This document shows positions 37,793 to 51,800 of a DNA stretch of 64,000 bases, in pieces (position 1 is the stretch's first letter; each line of letters begins with the position of its first letter). Location: the NCBI RefSeq assembly GCF_037975245.1, contig NC_092563.1, positions 5,765,501-5,829,500 on the forward strand, read 5' to 3'. The stretch is from Apostichopus japonicus. Lineage: Eukaryota; Echinodermata; Holothuroidea; Aspidochirotida; Stichopodidae. Under the pieces are notes generated by a model. That model had not been told where the DNA came from. It did not search any database and was given only the letters and a program-made list of their open reading frames with translations. The position numbers and the translations under genes are program-made.

Positions 37793-38989
37793 TTCCTGTA
37801 TCATCAGTACTCTCCTATATGATAGTGAAGTATCCATGGACTAAGTTAAATATCAAACAAGAAGCACAAGCTGCACAAGCTTTCACCTAGGCCGCTTGCA
37901 TAAAATCCTGGGCATTACATGGAGAGAGACCCATCTCTCTCGTGCTAGCTCTTTGACAGTGTACAACACTGCTCAGGCAATGTAGACTGTGCTGGCTTGA
38001 TCATATATGCAGAATGGAGGATAGCACAATCCCCAAAGATATCTTCCATGGACAAATTGAAACTGGCAAAACTAGTGTTGGACATCTCTAGCTGTACTCC
38101 AAGGACACTTGTAGGTGAGAGATGAAATCTTTGGACAACAACACAGAATTCTGGGGAATATGAAGCAAAAGATGGCTCTGTTCTCCAGCGCCAGCTGAGG
38201 GAAGGAGAAGAGCTCATACAAAACACATTTGAAGTAAAGACAGCTAAACAGAGTGCCCACACTTAAAGTCAAACAAGTAATTATGTGTCCAGGAATATCT
38301 GCAGTAAACTTGAAGAGTGTCATTCTTGCATTGGACTTGTTAGCCTCATCATTTGGTTTACTCTTCTTTACCTTATTAGTGTGTGTGTGGGTGGGTATGG
38401 TAAGGACGAGTAACATACAGTAGGCTGGGCCCTGTTCTTAAATAGGCTAGGGCCTAGTATAACTTTTCTTCCCAATTCGCTTTGAGTGTTACCAAAAATG
38501 CAATCGAAACTGAGCATAGGCCTAGGCTAACTAGAACCCATGCAGCATTGGTGTAAACAACTTACGTTTGCCAAATTCATCAGGCCAGAATGGAAAAGTT
38601 TACGTTAACTGATTATATAGGCTATTGTAGTGTACAGCTGTAAGTTAAGCTAAGCCTAACTCAAGAATTGTATTATTTGTCATTACGTTACTTTTACTGT
38701 TCAGTGTTAGTGTTACTTGTTAGGACAACAGAATAGGTCAGCATGTCAAAATACAATAACTTGATTCGTCTGTTTAAAATGCTTACATCCAGTTTTAATA
38801 TTTCGAAAACGAAACATGTTGGTATGCTTGACATCTGCTATCTAAGGCAGCAAAGTTACGGATATTTCCATCTCCTTTAAAGTAAATATTCGTGCTTGAT
38901 AGTGAGAAGTAACATTAAAACTAGCTTCACATACAACATGCATGACCCAGGTAGCATATAACTAGAATGAAACTCATATGACCTACATC

Positions 38990-39041
38990 CCATACTGTAA
39001 ACTAACCAAATCTCGCGATAGTCAGTGAGCAACATATTACG
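38990..39041. promoter_or_regulatory. Possible bidirectional promoter with TCTCGCGAT motif
   Basis: TCTCGCGAT (39011-39019) lies 23 bp before the ATG of the + strand candidate exon and upstream of NBN. TCTCGCGAGA is a known core-promoter palindrome of TATA-less housekeeping and divergent promoters; this copy matches 8 of its 10 bases. Function is inferred. Confidence 0.3.
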
Positions 39042-39129
39042 ATGGCGGAGGGAAAGGAAAAGGTGGAGGGACAGGGGAAAAGTTTAGGTGTTGTTGTAGG
39101 ACGGACACCTGTCTTTACAAATGACACAG
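39042..39129 (+). CDS. Candidate first exon of an unidentified + strand gene
   Basis: ATG at 39042 opens 29 codons (MAEGKEKVEG, then GVVVGRTPVFTNDT) and ends at a donor-like ACAG/gtatgc. I do not recognise the product. It lies where the NBN promoter is expected, in the opposite orientation, so it may be a head-to-head partner. A possible second exon starts after tttctttcag at 39247 and is interrupted within a few codons by a 964-bp transposon. No further exons could be assigned between 40234 and 44860. It could also be a non-coding bidirectional transcript. Confidence 0.3.
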
Positions 39130-39261
39130 GTATGCAAACTGCGAAAGAGGGTGTGTTTTTTGTTGTTGTAGGACATTCCAAATACAAAAAATACTGTTCT
39201 ATAATTGCATTCATATGACACTTTTCTTCTGTTAAGTTTCTTTCAGGAAAAGTACGGAATA

Positions 39262-40225
39262 CAGTGGCGGCGGAACCGGGGGGGCTTGGGGGGGCTCAGC
39301 CCCCCCCAATGAAAAAGTTGATGGGGCAAATCCATGATTAGCCCCCCCCCCAATATTTACCATGACTCCGAAACGTGCATCTGCCCATTTTTCAATGCAT
39401 ACTTGTCGATCTGTCCGATGCACACGGATACTATATAGGTGTAATAATTTTAGTAATCGCTGGGGACCCTCGGCCCGTCCCCTGGCTATAGACCACATTG
39501 TCACCCCAACCTCGTCTTCACGCCCCGTGAAAAGTGGAAGCAGTGAGTGTGAGTACCGGTAAGCGCAACACAACTTCGTCTTAGGCCAATGACTTGCCTC
39601 ATTTCAGCCAGTTCTCCAACATCCCCACATTTCCGATGGATATATCCTTCAGGGACATTTCCTTCTAATTGGAGATGTATCTTTCGTAGGGTATATCCTT
39701 CTAAAGTGCCTTAAGTGTGATAACAAAAACACATTATTAGCATTTCACCTGTACTGTATAGGGTACATGCATTCGTGACAGTGCTTCGTTCATAGAAATT
39801 TGTTGGCAACTGCACATGGTTTTGGAATTACCCATTTGTTGACATTAAGAAATGCTTTCAGTTTTTTCTTATGACATTTATATAATTATGGCATTTAATT
39901 GCAAATAGTAATTTACTACACTCAGAAACGTCTTTGCGAGTGACTACGAGCAATAGCTACTCTCTTAACTTACACCATCCAATATACAAATTACAATGTT
40001 TTTACAGATTTTTACGTGAAATCTGAGAAATTGCAGGCTTGAGACCCATATTTTAGGGCTAGGTATTCGCAGCATAAAACACTCGGGAAGTGCCGTTTCC
40101 GGCCATCTGGGGTTTGAAAAACCCAAAATTTTCTTGTACGCTCCGCGCCAACCGATGGTGGCGTTCCGCTTAGATAGTCTCCACAAATTAGCCCCCCCAA
40201 TAATTTTCCCGTTCCGCCGCGCCTG
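39262..40225. mobile_element. 964-bp hAT-like non-autonomous element
   Basis: Starts CAGTGGCGGCGGAAC and ends GTTCCGCCGCGCCTG (imperfect inverted repeat), with the 8-bp target duplication ACGGAATA at 39254-39261 and 40226-40233. Contains the pair GGGGGGGCTCAGCCCCCCCC near the left end. It interrupts a possible second exon of the + strand gene starting at 39042. Confidence 0.85.
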
Positions 40226-40529
40226 ACGGAATAATGTTACTAAGTAATCTCCCATTTTTGCAAAAATACTCTTTCTTAAAGGTTGGCAGTATCCCAGCTC
40301 CTCCCAATCATTTTCTGGTATTAAGTGCTGGTATTACCAAAAATGTCAGGCACATGATCCTTTAAATTTCCACCACACTTCATTACATGACAACCCTGTT
40401 GCTCCTAACTCTCCCTAGCCTGTGTAAAAATGCAGTTTCTTTGAAAAGAATTGTGGAAGTCTATGCAAATGCCAGAGCATTACTCCTACAGTGACTCTGT
40501 ATCTTATAGCTCTGTATCTTATAGGGACA

Positions 40530-40960
40530 TGATCCCGTGTCCCCACCGATTTATCTTGACCAAACGCTGCATTTCAAATTCCCCGGTATTGAACTTTGGC
40601 GCAGTTTGATCCAGCATTGTGCAAATGACATGCAGCAGTTCTCATTTTATTATATTTATCCACAGTTGTTAAATATAGGACGGAACATTTGCGGAAGTCT
40701 ATAATTGTTTTTTGGGAGAGGACCCCAGACCCATCGGATATAAACGTCTACTTGGATTATTTGTCCCCTGATTTTTTTATCTGCAGACGCCCATATATTT
40801 CCCCAAACTAAATTTCTAAGCCATGAGATCTTAAAGTTAAGGAGGTTTGGGAGCATCATTGGGTCTGGGAGGTATATTTGCCAAAAAAATTCTGGTACGC
40901 TATGCGTGAACCAATACCGCTTACATAGTATCAGAGAACAAACACGCGTCCCCACCATTA
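40530..40960. mobile_element. Degenerate relative of the 39262-40225 element
   Basis: The block around 40883-40930 (TTCTGGTACGCTATGCGTGA then CCGCTTACATAGTATC) resembles the right part of the preceding element (TTCTTGTACGCTCCGCGCCA then CCGCTTAGATAGTCTC). Termini are decayed (GTGTCCCCACCGAT near 40538, CGTCCCCACC near 40948). Confidence 0.45.
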
Positions 40961-41323
40961 TCCAAGACTGATCTGTGCCAATGATGGATCGGTTATAAAT
41001 TAATCAATTCCCATTTCTTTATCCTAAGACTAAAGGTGTATTCTAACAACTTTTGAACTTCCTCCTCACCAACCAAACCCACCTCTTTCAGGTTTTAAGT
41101 TAATAAGGTAACAATAAAGAAATCCTTCACACAGTGTATCATGTCATCAAGTGAAAGTGAAAGTACACAGGGGTAGCTCCTATCATGGTCAGTAGCAGTG
41201 GTGAGGCCAAGGCCAACACCATAGGCCCCCCCCCCCCAAAGAAAAACACCAGGCCACCCTAAAAGACGTCTAGCGATACCTCTGATCATCATAGCTATAC
41301 CCGTTCATCAAATTCATACATAC

Positions 41324-41360
<37 letters not shown>

Positions 41361-41381
41361 CATATATACATATATATTCAC

Positions 41382-41415
<34 letters not shown>

Positions 41416-44400
41416 ATGTAATATATATATTTTGGCAGCTATTTTTATCAAGGAATATTATACTGTTGAGAAAGGTTATGACCTTTCCATCCCAAATACC
41501 ACAAAACACTGGGGGCAAAAAAAGGAGATGAAGTTTGGTTATTCCTTTTTCTTGTTTTTTATTTCCTCCAACCAACATACAGTACCAAATCTTGTAATAT
41601 AATCTATCATATATTCTGAAAAATATGCAAACATTTAGGATTGTGAAATATACAAAATGTATTACAAAGCTGAATATGATGAAGACATCGAAATGCAAAC
41701 ACATACTGAAAAAAGGGTAACCTGCACAAATCTGTGGCTTTAGTGACAGGCTACTGGGAGTGACGAACCCTAAAGTAGCCCTCTCACCCTCGTCCCAACC
41801 ACTACCACCACTACCACACTACCACCCTCGTCCCAACCACTACCACCACTTTTGGACCTGCATTAACTATTTGTAAGTTTGTATATCCCATTGCTTTTTT
41901 CCTAATGATGCAGTAAACAATTACTTTTCTCACAGTAACAAACATTAACTTACTCCCACACTCTTATGAAAGACACAAAAATTAAACTTTAAACAACTTC
42001 AATAACAAAAGTCACTTTCACGGGAAAGAGAACCATACCATTTCTTTCTCACCCATTTCTGTGGTTCTCTTTGCTCGTATTATAAGACATGAGTGTTAAT
42101 CAAACCACAATCAAATCACCCTTTGACATTGTCTGACTGTCTGTGAGAAATGTCATTGTATCAGCGTACCAGAAAAAGACCCACATACCTCACCCAGCAA
42201 TTTTCTTTTAGATCGCTAGCTTTGGGGAAATAACGAGCCAACAAGCTAATGTTAAACTTTGCATAGAAATCTGTACCATTGTAAGCAGATGAACGGATTC
42301 AAGCGAGACACTCAACGTGATGCAAACAAACCTAAAAGAAGCGAACAAAGATATGGCACAGCTAGGCTGTGGGTGGATGAAGCTAGGCTGTTATTTCAGT
42401 ATTCGTCATCAAAATGCAACAAGCATTTTTATAGTTTCGACATACAAAAGCTCCTTTCATAATGTCTTGCTTAAACTAAAATACTCCAGCGGCATTTTGC
42501 AATCAAATTCATATCAAACTGTGAAATCATATTACCATCACCATTGGTCACACCGTCATAACGTTTTCCGGTTTTCTTTTCATCAATCAAATTGTATTTG
42601 TAATTCAATGTCATGTGTTACGCTACCACCACTGGTCCAACGCAACCAACAATATAATGATTCTAATAGATCTAATATGCCGAAGAGCTGAAGTTATGGT
42701 ATGGAAAAACGTTCAGGTGGAAAGTACAGCTTTAAATAATATAGAATGAAAATCCAAATTATACATAGAAGAAACAGATCGGCAGGAAGAAAGAAAAAAA
42801 AAGAAAGCTTTTAAGCGAAAAAAAAAATACAATAAATTAATGTACTGTAATACAGATTTTGCAATGGAGCCCTAATTTAAATCATTAACATAATACGCAA
42901 ATGAAAAGAATTTTTTCTTTCTTAAATACTTCAATTAAGGTGAAAATGTAACTTTGGTATTGGCAAATCAAAAGTCCCAACACATGCTGTATACATAACA
43001 CACATAAAAGATACCAGGTGCAAAGGTTATTCTGTGTTCATTGACATAACACAATCACTGGTCTGTTTGCTTCATATCCAATACTTTTTTCGACACATTT
43101 AATATGGGTTTACCCATGACAGACATGAGGAACTGCAGGCGTAATAAACCAACATAGATCATCCACTGGTTGAATATCACCCGAGATAATATTAATACCA
43201 AACGACAACGAACATATGCAAAACTGTCACTTTAAACAGCCACTGAAGACATACATCTCGCAGCAGATGTTAACGTTTCCAGAAGGCTACTTTCTGTGGA
43301 AACTGATGAAAGGACCATATTCACAGGAGGTATTAGGTGGTACTTTCTTATCGTTCATCGGTTATCTTTCCGTTGATGTAGAGAACTAACAACATATTTC
43401 TCCCCTTCCTCTTATTCCCCCTTCAAAGCATCCTTCAGCATCATTTTTCGTTTGAATTTGAACAAATCAGTTGAGCTCTGCGCAGAGTAAGATTACACAA
43501 CAGATGAAAAACACAAAGATAGATTTACAGCTTGTCACGTGATGGAAATTAGTTGATGGATATTTGGAGCATTCCATCTGATCATGAACGAATATTTTGT
43601 CCGGAGTTATTTCATTTTTAGTATAAACTATATCAAAAGGAGCAATCTGGAAAAAAAAAATTCAATTTTCTCTCATTATTTGAAGTAAACCTAATGTTCT
43701 GCATGGTTTTGGAGGTTTAGTATGACCATAGAGTCACAGATTTTTTATAAAATGAAAGTCAACGTAAAAAGCTGCTTTATGTATTATAAACAAGGAGAAA
43801 GCAGATATGCGAGAATCACAGAGAAAAAATCAAACATAATAACCTAAATAAGTCATACCTAATTGCAAGCTAGATAGAAAAAAATACAAAAAAACAAAAA
43901 CAGTATGCATCCCTCCATCATAGATATGGATAACAAGTTTACTGTTTGAGACAGAACAAACGAGGCTAAAAAGCCAAATATTGTACAAAGACTGTCTTAG
44001 AATAAAGTAGGAAAGATTCTATTTGAATTGTACAGCCCATGAATACATTTTAATGTAACTCTTCAAAGCTTCAAAGCTAACACTGGAATGAAACTGATTT
44101 GTATCTAAAACTCTGGAGAGAAATTTGAAGAAGAAATATCTCGCTCATGCTTGGTTACTGTTGTAGCAGTTAACACAATGGACTGTGGATCAGACACAGG
44201 AAAGTTTAAAACACAAAGTTCATTGTTTTAAAACATACAATTTAGCTTAAGATACAACTGGTCCATGTACTGTACAGAACTAGTTATAAATTCGGTTTGA
44301 GCTGTCATAGCCAACCCCCCCCCCCCTTTGCCCTCCCTTCTCTCATATATGCAAAGACTAAAAACATTTTGTGCCCATTAAACCATTCAAGTATACACAT

Positions 44401-44865
44401 AAAAATTCAATTTTTCAAAAATAAATACAAAATTTCGAAATCAGCTGAGTTCCTTTAATATCTCAGAGTATGCAATTTGGTATAAATTTCTTGTCTCCCC
44501 TTCCCCTCACCTCTCTTCTGAACCCGCCCTCTCTGGTTGCACACCTAAGATCAAATCCTTTCACTGAGATTGTCCCATGGTGATGGTAACATTTTCTGAG
44601 ATGTAGGGTATTAAACTCTGAAGCCCAAAGAAAGTACTGAGTAACCATCGATCAAACCCACCGAGCAGCAACAGGGAAGTAACATTCGAAGAGCAAAAAC
44701 AGCTGTTGCATTCGCTCCGTCCAAACTCTTCAAGACCCATCTTGAAGATATACCCGAGCGACGCCAGAACCACTCAACTCAGCTGTACATTGCACATCGT
44801 ACTTCCTGAGAAAATAAAAGCTCATTCCAAGCTAAACACAGGAAAGTTCAAATGAGATACTCTTT
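40961..44865. other. Intergenic region between the NBN 5' side and the OSGIN 3' end
   Basis: AT-rich, with a TA microsatellite and a CCACTACCACCA tract duplicated at 41790-41850. The part next to 44866 is probably OSGIN 3' UTR. No exon of the 39042 candidate gene could be assigned. Confidence 0.55.
41322..41432. repeat. (TA)n/(TATACA) microsatellite
   Basis: About 110 bp of TA repeats with CA interruptions. Confidence 0.95.
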
Positions 44866-45883
44866 TCACAGGTTATTGTTGTTCTTACTTGCCATGTGAC
44901 CTTTCTCCACCAGGTGCTTCGTAATTGCCAATGCGCCCCCTAACGAAAACCTGACAAAGTTGTCTCCGACCAGTGGCCCCATCGCATACAAGCCGGGTTG
45001 GTCGACAATTTCCATGGTGAAGGGATTCACAGCCAAGGGATTGTTCTTGTAACTGATTGGCTCCTCTTTCTGAAAGCCCATGTGCCTTCCTTCGTTCGGA
45101 AGGAACGTAAGGTCCGGCTGAGAGCCAATCAACACTACCGCTAGCGATATGGACATATGATAAGGACCCTGGGGGCCCCGCATGGTCACTGAGTAATCCG
45201 CTAAGAACTTTTCAACCTGGTGCTCGGCCAGAGGGGTGTAACCGGGGTCCTTCTTCTCCCCTCTCATTAGTTCTAAGACCTCGTGATACTCTGGGTAGAC
45301 TGCCTTTGGTAATCTAGCCAGAGCTATCTGCTGGTCGCGGGCCTTCCTCCTGAAGACGTGGATGACGGGAATGTTGGCGTTCCGGCAGCACTGAACGGCA
45401 TCGGCCGCGCTGAGCCCGGCGCCGACCACTAAGACTCTGGACGACGCACAGCCCAGGTCGCCTCCCTGAATGGCCGACTCCAGATCCTGTACTTTGGTCT
45501 TCACGAAGCCGAGGTCTTCTCCTGCCACGTGCAATTTATTGGCTCTGCCCAGCATCCCTGTTGCCACGACGACATTCCTGGTGAGCATGGAGAAGGAGTT
45601 GCAACAGCCGCAGGACACGGTCTTATACACGCCTTTCACCTCAAAGAGGTTCTCGCCCTCCAAGCCGAAACATTTCTTACAGGTCGTCTCCCTTTCGCCA
45701 CTTTCATCGTTTATTATCCGTTTGCCTTTTATCCTCTGGACTGACGTGACTAGAGTGTTTGAGAGGAAATATTTCTCCAGGTTCTTTTCCTGGACGTAGC
45801 TTTGGTAATATCTGGCAACTTCTCCTAGCGTGGCCCTGTCCATGTGATGTGCTTGGAATGGGCTTTGGGAATCTTTGCTTGAA
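44866..45883 (-). CDS. OSGIN terminal exon
   Basis: Acceptor atcttgcag; the phase-2 join gives R-SSKDSQ. 338 codons plus stop cover the C-terminal two thirds, with the second nucleotide-binding motif VVGAGLSAADAV and the conserved GDNFVRF end. An upstream in-frame ATG at 45933 lies in the intron and is not the start. Confidence 0.95.
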
Positions 45884-48800
45884 CTGCAAGATGGAAGAGA
45901 AGTGTGAACATTGTTAAACATGACTACAATCAAAGGATCATGTTCCGTATGTATCTGCCCTACTGGCCCTCCATTTAAATACTGTTCAACATAACTACAA
46001 TAATAGGATCATGTTACGTATGTATCTGCCCTATTGGCCCTCCACTTAAATACTGTTCAACATGACTACACTAAAAGTATCATGTTACATATGTATCTTC
46101 CCTACTGGCCCTCCATTTCTGTCTCCGATGAAGGTGTAATTTATTACAACACTTTAACGTTTTAGTATATACAAAATACCCACATGGCTACTACCAACTT
46201 AGGTGAATCAATCAAAAAAAAGTTGTCCAGCAGGTAGTGCATATGCTTTAATATGAAAGCCGGATGCAAGCTTATCCTTTTAAAAGTTTGCAAGCTTTTA
46301 TCTCTTTAAGTATTATTTGTTTGAATTGTTAGCATCAACAACCCTTTCACAGCCGCTCTGTTATTTTAATGGCAGACTGCATACTATCATTCAGATCTAT
46401 ACCTAATACAATGCCAAAACCAGATCCATACCTAATTAGGGTTGCCAACCTACAGTGCCAAAACCAGATCCATACCAAATTAGGGTTGCCTTACCTACAG
46501 TGCCAAAACCAGATCCATACCAAATTAGGGTTGCCTTACCTACAGTGCCAAAACCAGATCCATACCAAATTAGGGTTGCCTTACCTACAATGCCAAAACA
46601 ATGAGAGGTTTACTGCTTTGCTTATCAAACCTTAGACTCTGATTTCTCAAGTATATAGCTCATGTAATAGGCTACCAACAATACCATGATATAAAACTTA
46701 TCACTTAATAAATCTTAACACTTAAAACTTTTATTACAAATTACCGAAATTTGGCTATCCATTGCTTGAAATCTTGCCCAGGGAGTTCCATCCAACAGCC
46801 GAGACTCAATGTCAGAACAGACGCCTCTAAATCCTATAACAAAAGGAAAGCGAAACATTGAATTCAGAGTTCCAAACATATTGCATATTAAATCTGATTC
46901 ATCATCTTGCAATCTAATGAACAAAAATGAGAGCTGGTGTGTTTTGAATAATTTAGATCATTTATCAGTAGGTTAAAGGGAAAAGACAACATGGTGAGTA
47001 TTGATTTTACCGAAAATGTACATGTATACGGTTGTTGTTTCTAAAAAAAATCGAAAGCCTTTGTAATATTGACAGTTTGACACCTCCCAATAAACCATGT
47101 CGTTACAGTACACCATTGTCTGTAAGTGTACTCAAACACATTGTAATTTGTAACCAATATGTAAGAGACTTTCAGCATACAGTTTATATCATGTGTAACA
47201 TTGGCAAAAATGTCAAAAATGACTCCACAGAGTAAGAAGTTAACATGTTCATCAAAAGTACATACCATACGTAAATTGGTTACATATTTCACATTAAAGC
47301 CAGCAAACATCCACAATAGCATCAATTACAGTACATTTAAGTTTGTATAGTTATCGTGGAACGACCGTATGGTGAGGGCAGAGAATTACAGGGATGCAAC
47401 TTTAATGCAGTCCTGACGTTAAAACAGTTATACAGGTAGGGTACGACTTAAACATACGGTAGATGAGAAAAAAAAAACAACCGTTATCAGAGAAGCAAGA
47501 ATACTAGTATAACCACCTTGTGTGGTATTAATACTGTACTGCAACTGCCATGCAAAACATTTAAACGTAAAATAGATAATGATTTTGAGGGGACTGTAGT
47601 GTTGAGTAGATGCCATGCACAGGTTGATACGTACAGTATAAGGAGTGATATGTCACAGGCAATGCTGTATATTGTCTCTCTTACAGTACAAGTAAAAGGC
47701 TCTAAGCATTCATGAGTACTGTACTAGCACTTCATTTTGAACTAGTATCTAAAGCAGATTCCAAAATGTCCCGAAGACAAAAGTATGAAGAACAAATATA
47801 ATGAAGTACGGATATAATTAAGTACGAATATAAATAAATATGAATATAAATCCAAGAGAACGAGTGTTCACAGCGAGGGGCAACCGTTCCGGAATACGAA
47901 TACCAACTGACCAAAAGTCAGTTCATGACCCGTTTAAGGAGATAGCCAATGACCGTATAGATATGCATTGAAATGTTATCAATGCTAGGACAACTACTAC
48001 TGTACCAATGCTGGTACCAGTTCTATTAATCCTCACGGCTGTTCTCCGATCACGTTGGATCTCAGTTCACTTTGGAACGTGATCTGACTCGGCTACATTT
48101 CTGTTCTGATTAGGGAAGCTAAGGTGTCCTTGGTAAAGGGCAAATTTTTTTTTTTTTTTTTGTGGTTATTAGCACTCCAGAGTTCCACTGTGCAGGAATC
48201 TGATGTGGACAACTCAATTTTATTATTAACTTCAATGGACAACCTTAATAAAAGACCAGGATGTGTAAGGGAAGGACAGAGATAGCTTTCTGTGTAGTAC
48301 ATATACGTAGCCCTGGTACTGTATGCATGTTAATGGCCATACGGCATATATGATAGGTTCAAAGAAGCCTATGTGTTTCGATATTTATGGATATCATTAC
48401 ATCATGCACTGCATACGGTATATACTGTACTGTACTGTACTGTACTAGAGATGACAACCAATGGATGGAGAATACTGTAGACCAGAGATACATGAATAAT
48501 TGCCTGGTTACTGATTGGTTATAAGCCATCTGCACATGTGTTCACACGTAAGTGGTCTGTGACATATATACAGAATGTGCAATGAGAGACAGTTATATGA
48601 TAATGTACTTTAACGTTTGATTTATCTCTACACTAGTTAGTTAATTAAGCTAATTAAGTATGTACTGTAGCTCTACAGACAGCCCTGTTCATATACAGGA
48701 ATTAGCTGGTACTGTACTCTGCTGTGACAGTATAAATATCATCCATTTAACTGTTATTAACAGAGTAGGTGCAGGAGAGTGATGTGAAGGGGAATATTTT

Positions 48801-51800
48801 CACTCAAGTTCCAGATCTAAGGTCACACACAGTGACGGTTACAATGTTGGTTTGTCATATGAAACTAAGAGTCGCAATGCTCACCTCAAACACACACCTT
48901 TAAGCGTTCATATGACATGCAAGTGTTTTCAAAGTCTCAGTGAAAAACAATCCTATGTTAATTTCATATCCTAAAAGGCCAAACCATTGGAGATCATCCT
49001 TAGCTATAGAGACTATAAGATTTGTTTCCCGACAAATATTTCAAACAGTAATTAAGAAACCCTAAATCTGTCCAAATTTGGTACTAGTAATTCCTTTTGA
49101 TCTTTAAAGGTTAATAATTCAAACAGGATACATCTCGTACAGGAACTTGGTTACAGTCGCCTGCGCTAAAATCGGATCTTTATCCTGTTTCACGAGAAAT
49201 TCTTCCATTAATACATTGCCAAGGGCATTCACCATTTAGGCAGTCCTCCTACATTACAAGATACAGTATTGACCTAATCAAGCCTTTTGTTTAGTGTTCA
49301 AACGATTAACTGAATCGGAATCGGCCCGATTATTGTATAATGGGAACATTATTGGAATCGGTAAAAATTACGTGGAATACCAGTAATGTCATACCGATTA
49401 TTCGAAAAACATATGGAAGGTGAAAATATTCAAAAACATATGGAAGGTGAAAATATCATAATTTTTCATGTAAAAAAACCAAATTGGAGTAGTTTCTAGT
49501 TGTTATGATTTCTTTACATCAGTATGGTAACATTCTACAGTAGTTATGTTACGATGGTACAATTTGCTGTTCAGTTTGATTGGCTTAAGCTTACATTTTA
49601 TAATTGAACTTGAATGGAGTTCAATAGGTAACGAATAAGGATGTTTAATCATAAACGGAATTATACTGAAAATAAGTTCAATACAATGTCGGAATGTAAG
49701 AAATATGTAATTAAAATTTACACTTTGGTAAGATTGAAGATGGATGGTATGTCTGAGACACTTTTTGAGATGGATATTTTGAGTACAGGTAACTATCCTT
49801 TTCAAACCATTACCAGGTGACATACACATCGAGGTGGTTAGGCCATTTGCTTAGCACAGTGCTTAACTGGTAGGATGTCATATTTTCGAAATTTGTAAAA
49901 CATTTTGAATGCATGCGTAGTTTCCCGATTCCCAAAGCATTACTAGTCAATATTCTTCAATATTAATTTTTGTTGCATCCAGTTTCTGCCATTGTTCTCA
50001 GGCTCTGTGCTTAACTGTATCCAAAAACTTGTAAGGTTAGCTTTCGGAATACTTCAGAAAACTTTCATTGTCTTTAGCAACCTCATGGAATGCAGGTTGT
50101 GTATATATTACATGGTTTACGTTAGATGAGAGAGTGTTAACATGACCAGTTTTGTTTATTGTTCAAGGAAGCCAGGATAACAAGTTTATTTTTAGCTGAG
50201 CTCCAAAATATGGCAAGCTGTTCCTAACTTGCATTTTTATCTGCTGTACTGTGAGTTATGTTCTTTCTGTACGAAAATATGAGGAACTTAAATTGAGTTT
50301 GCATTGATTGTAAATCCCATTTCCTGATTCACTATCTGGTATTGTACATGATGAATATCTATTTAATAAAAACAGTTCAGACACAATGTCCCTGAAGGAG
50401 GGGGGGGGGGGAGGTAGGAGGTGGTTGGAGGGATACCAGGATAGGTCTAACAATTTTTAACCCAGTTGTTTCTATTTCCTTTTGAGTTTCAAATGTAACA
50501 TATTCCTCTTATTTCTTTCTTTTTTCCTGTTTCTTTTGCATGAACAGAATCTGATATGGAAAGTCACAACATGTGTACCGACTACGTACAACACACTCGG
50601 CAGACTCTTCTTGGCACTGTATGTAAATGCTAACAAATGCCAAAAACAAATTTTACGCCTGATTTATGTCTACTTGATGGCATGCTAGGTACACAACAGA
50701 CAGTGATGGTCCAGGTCCCTTGCACCGAGTTTACTACCCGGTGCGCAGACACTGATCGGTACTCTGTGCCAGCCAGGACCAGCCTCATGGGCTGCGAGTA
50801 AAAGGCGTAAGATATGTTCTGGGTACTGCTCTCAAAAATACTCACCCACCAAGCTCCACCGGGAAGACCACTACCAAGGACCTTGTGGGGTACCACCTTG
50901 TCCTCTTCACCTTCCAGGAAGTCCATCCTGGATGGCACTCGGTCTCCTTGGTCTGCATTTGGGTGTTGTAAGGTATCAAACAGAAGAGCTACCGGGTGCC
51001 TTGATCGGCCCTCCAGACCCTCTGAGAGATACTCCAAGTCCTGTAGATGTTAGATTGATAAAAGAGAAAACAGGAACTTTAACTGACCAGTACTTGATTA
51101 AAAAAATAGAGAGTCAAGAAAAATCTGCTAGAAAGGTCTGATTCGGCTTTAATATTTGGCTGGAAACCTTCAAAAAGAAAAGAGCATGCAACCATCTATT
51201 TGTGAAATTAATGTAAAAACTGCAATTATAACAGCTTGGTAGTGTTAGCTTGTTCATATTTTATTAACATTGTACATTGAAATGAACAGTATTTGTGCTC
51301 AGGCAGGACCCTTGCTGTATGCTGTAAGTAAATGCAAGCAGCATATATATGGTATTAACAACAACAATAACAATCATAATAACTTTGAAGCAAACAAACT
51401 GTGTGCTGCTGTATAACATATGACTTTCAAAGAACAGTTTAACAGGAAGAAAAAAAAAGGATAAAATTTGAGGAATTTGCCAGCTTCATATAAATTGTTG
51501 CATTAAAGTATCAACAAAGGCAATATCTGTCAATAATAAGCTTTTAATCCAATTTTTCTCATCTGAGTTACAACATTTAACAAATCTACGTATTTGACAC
51601 AAACAAAGGCGAGAGAGTTGATTTCAAATAGACAATAACATTTTACTGTACTTCAGAATTTCAGATAATGAAGAACTCTGCTAGTACAACTTTCAGTTCA
51701 AGGTTTAAACAAAAGACTGATACAGTTCACTGGTGCACTTGAACTCTGATTCTGCTTACCTGGGAAAATTAGTTTTTTTGCAAGTCATTTTCTGCTTACC

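Larger units (their letters stand above)
46834..50845. other. OSGIN intron 3 (4 kb)
   Basis: TACTG repeats, poly-T at 48146, a G-run near 50400. No coding exon seen. Confidence 0.7.

Noticed and set aside
45470-45799. Plus-strand ORFs opposite the OSGIN terminal exon
   Set aside because: Shadow frames of the conserved minus-strand coding sequence.
46405-46600. CRISPR-like array
   Set aside because: The 45-bp units are directly contiguous with no unique spacers, in a eukaryotic intron.
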